18,260 nt of DNA. It comes from a candidate division WWE3 bacterium RIFCSPLOWO2_01_FULL_39_13 (GTDB lineage: Bacteria > Patescibacteriota > WWE3 > 2-01-FULL-39-13). Both the position numbers and the translations under genes were made by a program. The DNA lies in NCBI GenBank assembly GCA_001772665.1, contig MEVH01000005.1, positions 1 through 18,260 of the forward strand, written 5' to 3'. The notes beneath the pieces were generated by a model, which was not told the origin of the DNA, did not search any database, and saw only the letters and a program-made list of their open reading frames with translations. Positions 7,177-13,221 of the stretch are shown piece by piece. Within the stretch, counting starts at the first letter, position 1. Every line of letters starts with the position of its first letter.

Positions 7177-7685
7177 TATTTAGTTCAAATAAAGAGTTTG
7201 TTTTAAACAAATTAGAATATGAAGCTTTGTGGCAAGTTCATTGTGAAAAGATTCAATTTTCTTTTAAGATGATTACAGGACTTTCTTTTAAAGAGGATAC
7301 GATTGACTCAATTGTAGGAAATTACGAATCAAATTTTGCAGGTAATGCTTTGAACGAACCAATGTTATTCAGATTCTCTGTGAGGCATAAATTGGGAACA
7401 ATTTTTCATGAATTAGCTCACCGGTTGTTGCTAGAATACCAGTTTCAATATGGTGGTATCCTTGAGAATAACCATGAATTAATAGATTTATTTTTATATG
7501 ACGTAATTCAAGAAAGCTTTGGAGAGAGTGCCGCGAGAGAAAGAGTGAACTATGAATGTACTTTTCCAGGGCTTGAAATTCCTGATGCTTGGAATAAAAT
7601 ACTAGAGCATTCTAGGTCAAAACGCCAAGAGTTATGGAAAGCCGTGTTGAAAAATACACCCATATCACAGTGCATAAATAATTAA
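7167..7685 (+). CDS. Small HExxH putative zinc metallopeptidase-like protein
   Basis: This 172-residue protein carries FHELAHRLL (H81, E82, H85), a classic HExxH zinc motif, followed by NNHELIDLFLYDVIQES (H103, E104, D107), which could supply the third ligand. There is no signal peptide and no membrane segment, so it should be cytoplasmic. It starts inside the glycosyltransferase gene (10-nt overlap) with GAGG (7157-7160) at good spacing, making it the last gene of the operon. In peptide pathways such a protein could trim a leader or the product, but a non-peptidase hydrolase role is also possible. I do not recognise a named family; the motif is certain and the function is inferred. Confidence 0.65.
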   Translation: MQLVFSSNKEFVLNKLEYEALWQVHCEKIQFSFKMITGLSFKEDTIDSIVGNYESNFAGNALNEPMLFRFSVRHKLGTIFHELAHRLLLEYQFQYGGILENNHELIDLFLYDVIQESFGESAARERVNYECTFPGLEIPDAWNKILEHSRSKRQELWKAVLKNTPISQCINN

Positions 7686-7695
7686 TTAATTATTA

Positions 7696-7773
7696 ATGGA
7701 GGTAGAACTTTTCAGAAACCAAAGTACTGAGTATTATGAGGCAGATCTATTAATATGCTTATATAAGTATTAA
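7696..7773 (+). CDS. Possible 25-codon small ORF after the biosynthetic operon
   Basis: An ORF starts at ATG 7696 and ends at TAA 7771-7773, 10 nt after the metallopeptidase-like gene. It would encode a 25-residue peptide rich in Tyr and acidic residues with one Cys (C21) and the C-terminal end LLICLYKY. There is no Shine-Dalgarno before the ATG; instead GGAGGT lies inside the first codons. It could be a precursor peptide of the adjacent radical SAM pathway, a gene remnant, or chance. The evidence is only its position and composition. Confidence 0.2.
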   Translation: MEVELFRNQSTEYYEADLLICLYKY

Positions 7774-7786
7774 TTTTCTAAGTTGT

Positions 7787-9196
7787 ATGAAAATATACAA
7801 TACATTAACCAGAAAAACTGAGGAGTTTATACCAATTAATCCAGGAAGAATCAAAATGTACGGCTGTGGCATTACTCCTTATGATTACGCCCATTTAGGT
7901 CATGCTATGCAAGGTATTTTTTTTGATGTAATTAGAAGATGTTTTGAATTTAGGGGTTATAAAGTAACATATGTTCGTAACTATACTGATGTTGATGACA
8001 AAATAATCAACGCGGCTAAGAACAAAAAAATAAATGCATTAACTCTCTCACAAAATATGATAGCTGCAACCGAAGATAACCTAAAGAGTTTGAGTGTAAA
8101 ACCAGCAAATTTTACCCCAAAAGTATCCGAGAGCATTCAGGACATAATTGATATCATTATGCTATTAATCCAAAAAGGTTATGCCTATAGCACCCCCGAA
8201 GAAAATGTATACTTTCACGTCGAAAAATTTGCTGAATACGGAAAGTTATCAAACCAGAAGATCAGTAACTTGCTTAAAGGTACAAGAAAAGATAGTGAAC
8301 TTGATAAAGAGGATTTTAAAGATTTTGCCTTATGGAAAGCTCATAAGCCTGGTGAAATCTTCTGGAACTCTCCTTGGGGAAAAGGTAGACCTGGATGGCA
8401 CATTGAATGTTCAGCAATGTGTAAAAAATACTTAGGAGAGAGTATAGATATACATGGTGGCGGAAAGGATCTAATTTTTCCACATCACGAAAACGAGATA
8501 GCCCAAAGTGAAGCAGCTTATGGTAAGCCATTGGCAAAATACTGGATACATAATGGCATGATGAACCTCAATGGTGAAAAGATGAGTAAATCTACCAAGA
8601 ATTATATTTTAATTAAGGATGCTTTGAATAGCTACCATTCTCAGTCAATACGCTATACCGTACTTACTAACCATTACCGATCTGACCAAGATTACAATGA
8701 AAAAAGATTCAAAGACAGTCAAAAAAGAATTTATTATTACTACAAGACCTTATTACAAAATGGATATAAGACCCGCGCGCAAGTGAGCTTTGATAAAAAT
8801 AATCCGTATATAAAGGAGTTCATATCAATTATGGATAATGATTTTAATACTGTTAAAGTTTTTTCGAGGGTAGATACGTTATTTAAAAAGATAAACGATA
8901 AAAGCTTATCAGCTGAACAAAAAAAGCAAGTATTTGAGTTACTAAACTTGATAGGAAAAGTGTTAGGTATATTTAATCAAGATCCTAATCAAGTAGTAAA
9001 TCAAATTAAAAAGTATGAACTAAAGAAGAAGGATGTAGACAATACGTTTGTAAGACAGCTAATTGAAAAAAGAGAAAATTTGAGGTCACTAAAAAAATAC
9101 CAAGAAGCCGATGACCTTAGAGTTTATGCCCAAAAACATGGAATATCTATTTCAGATTCTGGCGACAATACCTACTGGGATCCAATATTTAATTAA
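7787..9196 (+). CDS. cysS: Cysteinyl-tRNA synthetase
   Basis: This 469-residue, full-length class I CysRS charges tRNA-Cys with cysteine in the cytoplasm. Motifs seen are MYGCGITPYDYAHLGHA with C27 and HLGH (36-39), VRNYTDVDDKI, the zinc ligands C27, C208, H233 and E237 (IECSAMC and PHHENEIAQSE), and KMSKS (265-269). The helical tRNA-binding C-terminus is present. The CGITPYD form resembles the cysteine-activating enzyme MshC more than the common CGPTVYD, but the full C-terminal domain argues for a true CysRS. The ATG has no clear ribosome binding site. It lies 101 nt after the radical SAM operon on the same strand, so it is either the housekeeping enzyme or a cysteine-activating member of the pathway; only a whole-genome count of cysS copies would tell. 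Confidence 0.88.
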   Translation: MKIYNTLTRKTEEFIPINPGRIKMYGCGITPYDYAHLGHAMQGIFFDVIRRCFEFRGYKVTYVRNYTDVDDKIINAAKNKKINALTLSQNMIAATEDNLKSLSVKPANFTPKVSESIQDIIDIIMLLIQKGYAYSTPEENVYFHVEKFAEYGKLSNQKISNLLKGTRKDSELDKEDFKDFALWKAHKPGEIFWNSPWGKGRPGWHIECSAMCKKYLGESIDIHGGGKDLIFPHHENEIAQSEAAYGKPLAKYWIHNGMMNLNGEKMSKSTKNYILIKDALNSYHSQSIRYTVLTNHYRSDQDYNEKRFKDSQKRIYYYYKTLLQNGYKTRAQVSFDKNNPYIKEFISIMDNDFNTVKVFSRVDTLFKKINDKSLSAEQKKQVFELLNLIGKVLGIFNQDPNQVVNQIKKYELKKKDVDNTFVRQLIEKRENLRSLKKYQEADDLRVYAQKHGISISDSGDNTYWDPIFN

Positions 9197-9216
9197 TCTT
9201 ACCTTACCTAAAGTCT

Positions 9217-9235
9217 AGGGTTTCTAACCTTTTTG
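9217..9235 (+). terminator. Weak intrinsic terminator after cysS
   Basis: A 6-bp stem AGGGTT/AACCTT (9217-9222 and 9226-9231, one G-T pair) with a TCT loop is followed by TTT then GCTC. It begins about 20 nt after the cysS stop. The stem is short and the T run brief, so termination may be partial. Confidence 0.35.
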
Positions 9236-9308
9236 CTCAAATAAGGAGTTAAAATTTCGATAGGCGTAGATTAGATCACACATCTCTGGGTTATTTTTTA
9301 CACAAAAC

Positions 9309-9346
9309 TCTTGACACACCCGAATATATGTATTCAACTGTCAAGA
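9309..9346 (-). terminator. Two-part hairpin downstream of the MTH1-like NUDIX gene
   Basis: Outer arms TCTTGACA (9309-9316) and TGTCAAGA (9339-9346) pair perfectly. An inner stem GAATA/TATTC (9322-9326 and 9331-9335) closes a TATG loop. It lies 16 nt beyond the NUDIX stop. On the minus strand the hairpin is followed by GTTTTGTG, a poor U tract, so it may be a weak terminator or a protein-binding site. The outer arm includes TTGACA, but no -10 box sits at the right distance. Confidence 0.4.
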
Positions 9347-9362
9347 CTTAAAAACATTCTAA

Positions 9363-9938
9363 TTATTCTGGATCTGTAAACTCGATCCTCGATTCTTGAA
9401 TTTGATGATTATCATCGTAAAGGAAAATGGCATCAACTCTTTTACCTTCTAAAACTTGTGGAACCCAATGCTGATTATCTACGAACATTCGATTAAAAGG
9501 TAAGTCACTTATAGGAAACCAGCTGGGTTGAGTTTCATCACTTTCAGTTGGTTCTCCATCCCATTTTGCTCCAACGTAGACGGCTACATCTTGATTCCAT
9601 TTAGGAGTGTAGGGAAATAAAAAAAACACTCGACCCATTTCTTTAAATTCGGTTAAAGTTACGCCAATTTCTTCTTGAACTTCTCGCAACAAAGCCTGCT
9701 CAGCAGTTTCATCTTTTTCAAATTTTCCGCCAATACCAGCAACTCTATTCACACCCAAATCGGTAGAACTAGTTTTTCTTACACCTAAAAGAACCTGGTC
9801 TCCATGTTGCAAATAGCATACAACGCAGTCTTTTAGAACCGGTTCTTGTTCTAGATATTCGTTAATTGCGTTCATATTCAAACTATAAATCTTTAACCTG
9901 CAATCTGTATATGCACATATTGCACGTCTTTGATGCAT
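9363..9938 (-). CDS. NUDIX hydrolase, MTH1/8-oxo-dGTPase-like
   Basis: A complete NUDIX box GKFEKDE-x7-REVQEEIGV is seen (G71, E77, R85, E86, E89, E90), the Mg2+ and pyrophosphate-cleaving motif. The C-terminal part, LPFNRMFVDNQHWVPQVLEGK, matches the MTH1 region that reads as a Met plus DD/DN-WxP segment, suggesting hydrolysis of oxidised purine triphosphates to monophosphates. The 191-residue start at ATG 9938 is chosen because AAGGAG lies 8 nt upstream on the minus strand; the later ATG at 9875 has none. About 20 residues precede the usual domain start. A weak promoter TTTAAA-17-TAAAAT (9967-9995, minus) lies inside the divergent gene. It shares an 18-nt gap with that gene, pointing to linked roles in nucleotide handling. 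Confidence 0.85.
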   Translation of the reverse strand: MHQRRAICAYTDCRLKIYSLNMNAINEYLEQEPVLKDCVVCYLQHGDQVLLGVRKTSSTDLGVNRVAGIGGKFEKDETAEQALLREVQEEIGVTLTEFKEMGRVFFLFPYTPKWNQDVAVYVGAKWDGEPTESDETQPSWFPISDLPFNRMFVDNQHWVPQVLEGKRVDAIFLYDDNHQIQESRIEFTDPE

Positions 9939-9940
9939 AA

Positions 9941-9946
9941 TATAAA
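9941..9946 (+). promoter_or_regulatory. Candidate -10 box of the NDT-like/RHH gene
   Basis: TATAAA lies 10 nt before the ATG at 9957 and no Shine-Dalgarno is present, so the mRNA would be leaderless. The best -35, TTGCAC (9920-9925), is only 15 nt away, which weakens the call. The site overlaps the ribosome binding site of the divergent NUDIX gene. Confidence 0.4.
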
Positions 9947-9956
9947 CTCCTTATCA

Positions 9957-10565
9957 ATGAAAATCTATTTTACTTGCTCTACAGCAGAGTTTAAAAAATA
10001 CCGAAATGATTATTTCGCCATTAGAGATTTTATAGTTGAACAAGACCATTTATTAACTAGGGATTGGCTAGCAAAAACAGAAGCAAGAATAGATAACGGA
10101 ACACTCAATGTTACAGATATAAAGCAAATCTATAAATTATGTATGGCAGCTATTAAAGATGCGGACTTAGTAATTATTGAGGATACAGTTTCAAACTTTA
10201 GTACAGGGCATCAAATAACCGCAGCGATAGAACAACAAAAGCCAACACTAGTTTTATGGCATGGTAAAAAGCATCGACATTTTAAGAATATGTTCATACA
10301 TGGAATAGAATCAGACTATTTAGAAGTTAAAGAGTACGACATGGATAATTTCAAAGAGATTATAAATACTTTCATTAGCAAGTATAAAGATTCTAAGCAG
10401 AAAAATAGATTTCACTTAGTTCTTAATCAGGTTGAAAGAAATTATTTAGATTGGATTCAATTTAATAGGGGGATAAGCAGAACAAGGATTATTAGAGATT
10501 CTTTGCTTAAAATAATAGCGGAGGATAAAGAATATGAGAAATATTTAGCTAGAAAATCGATCTAA
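9957..10565 (+). CDS. Nucleoside 2-deoxyribosyltransferase-like domain fused to a ribbon-helix-helix domain
   Basis: This 202-residue protein starts KIYFTCST, the first strand of a deoxyribosyltransferase-like/SLOG-type Rossmann domain, with TRDWL (34-38), a DADLVIIEDT strand (68-77) and FSTGHQITAAIEQQKPTLVLW (81-101), at the place where these enzymes have S/GT..E..A. The nucleophilic Glu position appears to be Gln86, so glycosidase activity is doubtful and ligand sensing is possible. The C-terminus (about 150-190), HLVLNQVERNYLDWIQ then GISRTRIIRDSLLKII, looks like a ribbon-helix-helix DNA-binding domain. ATG 9957 is chosen because the domain begins there; an in-frame TTG at 9930 lies inside the divergent gene. 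It could be a nucleotide-responsive regulator of the divergent NUDIX gene. Family placement is moderate. Confidence 0.6.
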   Translation: MKIYFTCSTAEFKKYRNDYFAIRDFIVEQDHLLTRDWLAKTEARIDNGTLNVTDIKQIYKLCMAAIKDADLVIIEDTVSNFSTGHQITAAIEQQKPTLVLWHGKKHRHFKNMFIHGIESDYLEVKEYDMDNFKEIINTFISKYKDSKQKNRFHLVLNQVERNYLDWIQFNRGISRTRIIRDSLLKIIAEDKEYEKYLARKSI

Positions 10566-10579
10566 AAACCCTAATAGAT

Positions 10580-10819
10580 TTAGCCTTGTATTAAAAATAA
10601 AAGACACCTTATTTCCTTATTACATAGGTCGTGGAAGTTGTTTTTTAGTGGAGTAGTCCCTTTCTCATACTTAAGAAAATTCCACATTGCAATTTCCACT
10701 GCATTACCAAGCGCTATAAGAGTAAATCTCCGGTATGCCTTATTGTTAATAAACAAACCAACAAAGTCGAACTCTAGTATTTCAAATGCATCTATTAGCC
10801 AAGGTTTTTCATATAAAAA
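10580..10819 (-). pseudogene. Open frame of 79 codons after the DNA glycosylase stop, probable gene remnant
   Basis: On the minus strand the frame stays open from just after the TAG at 10820-10822 to TAA at 10580-10582, in the same frame as the upstream glycosylase gene. The translation, including FEILEFDFVGLFINNKAYRR and ALGNAVEIAMWNFLKYEKG, has a normal protein-like composition. There is no good start: only an internal TTG, GTG and ATG, all without a ribosome binding site. It may be the 3' end of a gene whose front was lost at a junction, or a C-terminal extension cut off by the TAG. I do not recognise the family. Confidence 0.35.
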
Positions 10820-11398
10820 CTATACATTGGGTTCTAGTTGAGTTCTTGGTGGTTCTTGGCTGGCGGTTGTGTGTACATTCCGAACTAGTTTGGGAAGTAT
10901 TTCAGCATAAATTGCCCCTTTTTCATCTTTCGATAAAATGGCGTATCTTGGAGATGGTGAAGGTAATGTGATTAGTTCTATTTTAGGATACATTTTGATT
11001 TGCGCTTTAAAAATCTTTTTATACTCTTTTTCTACAAAACGACTAGAGAAAAGAATTCTTTGTATGTTTTTACTCTCTAGTATCTTTTCTATTGCCTCAA
11101 AGTTATAGATGAAATTAACTAAATTTGTATCTAAGCTGCTATTGGATTTTCTTTCGCATTGATAAATAATATCTGAAATCGCTATACCAAGTTTAGAAAA
11201 TAATTCTTGTTTCTTCTTTGTAGTATCCAAAGATAAATTATAAACTTTTTCGATTATTGACCAAAATTGATTTCGACCGTTCGCATAATAAAAATCATAA
11301 TTAATATTTTCATTCGGTTTTTTAGAAGTGAAACTTCCTAAAATTAGGACACTAGCATTTTCTGGAACAAAAGCTTTAAATGGATGAGTCTCAATCAT
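10820..11398 (-). CDS. Uracil/hypoxanthine-DNA glycosylase superfamily protein
   Basis: This 192-residue UDG-superfamily protein probably excises damaged bases such as uracil or hypoxanthine from DNA. Seen are VLILGSFTS (18-25), FYYANGRNQFW (36-46), the motif shared with family 6 DNA-deoxyinosine glycosylases (YYANPRNQFW), GIAISDII (71-78), CERKSNSSLD (81-90) and LPSPSP (145-150), which stands for the family LPSTSP loop. The domain ends near residue 170; the remaining VRNVHTTASQEPPRTQLEPN has unusual composition and looks like non-native sequence added at a junction. The start at ATG 11398 is supported by a -10 TATACT 7 nt upstream, so the mRNA would begin almost at the ATG. Together with the NUDIX gene it suggests nucleotide-damage repair. 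Confidence 0.75.
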   Translation of the reverse strand: MIETHPFKAFVPENASVLILGSFTSKKPNENINYDFYYANGRNQFWSIIEKVYNLSLDTTKKKQELFSKLGIAISDIIYQCERKSNSSLDTNLVNFIYNFEAIEKILESKNIQRILFSSRFVEKEYKKIFKAQIKMYPKIELITLPSPSPRYAILSKDEKGAIYAEILPKLVRNVHTTASQEPPRTQLEPNV

Positions 11399-11405
11399 GA
11401 ATACC

Positions 11406-11435
11406 AGTATAATTCATAATGAAAAGATGTTCGAA
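11406..11435 (-). promoter_or_regulatory. Promoter of the DNA glycosylase gene
   Basis: Minus-strand -10 TATACT (11406-11411) lies 7 nt before the ATG, with a weak -35 TTCGAA (11430-11435) at an 18-nt spacing. There is no Shine-Dalgarno, so a leaderless transcript is predicted. Confidence 0.45.
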
Positions 11436-11464
11436 TAGCGTTATATTGCAGACTTTTTACAGAA

Positions 11465-11538
11465 TGGCTGCCCAGCTAGGATTCGAACCTAGACTATGCG
11501 GTTCAGAGCCACATGTCCTACCATTAGACGACCGGGCA
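11465..11538 (-). tRNA. tRNA-Gln (anticodon CUG), CCA encoded
   Basis: The 74-nt minus-strand sequence folds fully: acceptor TGCCCGG/CTGGGCA (one G-T pair), D arm GTCT-AATGGTA-GGAC, anticodon arm TGTGG-CTCTGAA-CCGCA, a 4-nt variable loop, T arm CTAGG-TTCGAAT-CCTAG, discriminator G and encoded CCA. The loop gives anticodon CUG, reading CAG (Gln). The U1-A72 pair and G73 are typical of tRNA-Gln. Its 3' end points at the accessory half of the window. A minus-strand TATAAT at 11582-11587 could be its -10 box. Confidence 0.95.
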
Positions 11539-11585
11539 ACAATTTATCAAGCTCCTATTGCCGAAAACATTGTACACGATTATTA

Positions 11586-11600
11586 TACCCTTATAGGGTA
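11586..11600. repeat. Short perfect inverted repeat between divergent tRNA and cyclase promoters
   Basis: TACCCT (11586-11591) and AGGGTA (11595-11600) flank TAT. It touches the likely tRNA -10 box and lies just upstream of the diguanylate cyclase -35 box. It could bind a regulator, or be chance. Confidence 0.3.
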
Positions 11601-11603
11601 AAG

Positions 11604-11632
11604 TAGACACTATCTAAAGATTTTAATATAAT
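11604..11632 (+). promoter_or_regulatory. Promoter of the diguanylate cyclase gene
   Basis: TAGACA (11604-11609), a 17-nt spacer and a consensus TATAAT (11627-11632) form a strong sigma-70-type promoter. The ATG at 11646 is only 13 nt after the -10 box with no Shine-Dalgarno, giving a leader of under about 10 nt. Confidence 0.7.
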
Positions 11633-11645
11633 TCCAGCTTATTCT

Positions 11646-12476
11646 ATGGAGTTTGACGCAAAAAATAAAAAAGAATACGTAAGCATTGTCGACAGAAACT
11701 ATTCTTATGTCTCGGTAAGCTCCTCTTATTTAAAAGATAAAGGCATTGAGTATAAGGATGTTGTCGGCAGAAAGCTTGAAGACATCTGGGAAAAAGAAAC
11801 GGTAGAAAACGTAATCAAGCCATTTATTGACAAGGCATTTGCCGGAGATATCGTTCAAACGCAATCATATTTCTCATTTTCGTCCAAACGCAAAAAACAC
11901 TACCAGACAAGCTACATGCCAATTTACGACTCATGGGGCAAAATTGAGAAAGTAGCAATTGTAACAAGAGACCTAACTAAAGATCAGTTTATTAATGCAC
12001 AGCTTTATACCGATGCCCTGACAAAGGCAAACAATCGAAAAGCCTTCTATAAAGACTTAACAGAACTAAGCAAAGGAAATAAAAAGTACTACGTCTTTTC
12101 GCTTGATCTTGACAACTTCAAACCTGTTAATGACAAATACGGGCATCATATTGGAGACAAAATGCTTATAAAAACCGCTTCCACTTTCGAATCTTTATTA
12201 AAAGATGATCAGAAACTATATCGTCCAGGCGGAGATGAATTTGCTATCCTTGGTCAAAACGCTAGTTCAAAAGAACTTGAAAACCAGGCTCAGAAAATTA
12301 TAGATACATTAAAAATTGCGAAATTCAACAAAAAGTTTCAAATTGGAGTATCTATTGGGATAATAAATGTAAGAAAGAAGAAATGGGAAAAGGACAAAAT
12401 AGTAAAAGAAGCAGACATATTAATGTATAAAAGCAAAAAAAACGGCAAGAACGGCTATGTGTTGAAAGAGATATAG
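11646..12476 (+). CDS. PAS-GGDEF diguanylate cyclase, soluble
   Basis: This 276-residue protein makes c-di-GMP from two GTP. Residues about 8-115 form a PAS sensor domain (ending KVAIVTRDLTKDQF), joined by a short linker to a GGDEF domain (about 115-276) with DALTKANNRKAF, DLDNFKPVNDKYGH (metal and guanine contacts), RPGGDEFAIL with intact GGDEF at 195-199, and a GVSIGI strand. The RxxD inhibitory site normally a few residues before GGDEF is absent (KDDQ there), so product inhibition is probably lacking. There is no membrane segment, so the PAS senses a cytoplasmic signal or ligand. A strong own promoter lies upstream, diverging from tRNA-Gln. Confidence 0.9.
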   Translation: MEFDAKNKKEYVSIVDRNYSYVSVSSSYLKDKGIEYKDVVGRKLEDIWEKETVENVIKPFIDKAFAGDIVQTQSYFSFSSKRKKHYQTSYMPIYDSWGKIEKVAIVTRDLTKDQFINAQLYTDALTKANNRKAFYKDLTELSKGNKKYYVFSLDLDNFKPVNDKYGHHIGDKMLIKTASTFESLLKDDQKLYRPGGDEFAILGQNASSKELENQAQKIIDTLKIAKFNKKFQIGVSIGIINVRKKKWEKDKIVKEADILMYKSKKNGKNGYVLKEI

Positions 12477-12561
12477 TAACCTAAGGTCAATATTTCAACT
12501 TTCGATATGGGTATAGTCTATTTATTGATATTAATATTTGGTAGAAATAATGAATGGTATT

Positions 12562-13197
12562 TCAAGAGGAAGGTGGGTTAACCTCCGAAATGGAATCTAA
12601 CATACCAAGGCTTCTCAAAACATAATGAAAATCAGTTGAAGCAAACCACCTTCTTTCATTCCAATTTCTAATCAAGGCACTCATCCACACCTCATTGTAA
12701 TGCCTCGCTCTAAGCGTACCATAAAGTTGCCATTTTTTAAGCATGTTTCCTAATTCAGGAATGCTAAAAGCGCTTATTCGAGAAATTTCACTACCTAGCT
12801 TTAAACCACCGAATGTTAGATCACAAACAGCAACGGGATACAAAACTCCCACGTGCGTTTGAAAATTTGAACCTCCATCAGCTAGTAAATATACAAATCT
12901 CGCAGGTCGACCGAGATTTGTAGGTTTAAGATGCAACCCAAGTTCTTCGCCGGTCTCTCTTGTCGCAGTCTCCCACGCAAATCTATCAATAGGCTCTCTT
13001 TTCCCTGTTATAGGACCCCAATATTCGCCAAACTGTCCTCCTGAGTATCTGTGGCTTCCTAGTACAACTTTGCCATCGGGCATTACCGGCAAAATCCCAG
13101 CTGAGGTCCAGGTTTGTGACTCAGCTAAACCCAACATATCCTCTAGATATCTATATTCCTCCGGAATATCTACAATTCTTAGAGTCTTATCATCCAT
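12562..13197 (-). CDS. Atypical NUDIX-domain protein downstream of gltX
   Basis: A 211-residue protein with TSAGILPVMPDGKVVLG (31-47) and a NUDIX-box end RETGEELGL (80-88), the part that carries the metal-binding Glu residues. The front of the box is irregular: GKREPID then R72 where the first conserved Glu is expected, so catalysis may be changed. The C-terminal 110 residues (WQLYGTLRARHYNEVWMSAL and on) do not suggest a known domain. I prefer ATG 13197; an in-frame TTG at 13221, directly after the gltX stop, would add 8 residues. Neither has a clear Shine-Dalgarno. It is probably cotranscribed with gltX. A substrate is not predicted. Confidence 0.7.
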   Translation of the reverse strand: MDDKTLRIVDIPEEYRYLEDMLGLAESQTWTSAGILPVMPDGKVVLGSHRYSGGQFGEYWGPITGKREPIDRFAWETATRETGEELGLHLKPTNLGRPARFVYLLADGGSNFQTHVGVLYPVAVCDLTFGGLKLGSEISRISAFSIPELGNMLKKWQLYGTLRARHYNEVWMSALIRNWNERRWFASTDFHYVLRSLGMLDSISEVNPPSS

Positions 13198-13221
13198 AGC
13201 TATTATATTTAGGCGGGACAA

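Noticed and set aside
10638..10841. Plus-strand 67-codon ORF
   Set aside because: Antisense to a more protein-like minus-strand frame, and it has no ribosome binding site.
11419..11601. Plus-strand 60-codon ORF across the tRNA region
   Set aside because: It is antisense to a fully folded tRNA-Gln; the translation is the familiar false protein of tRNA complements.
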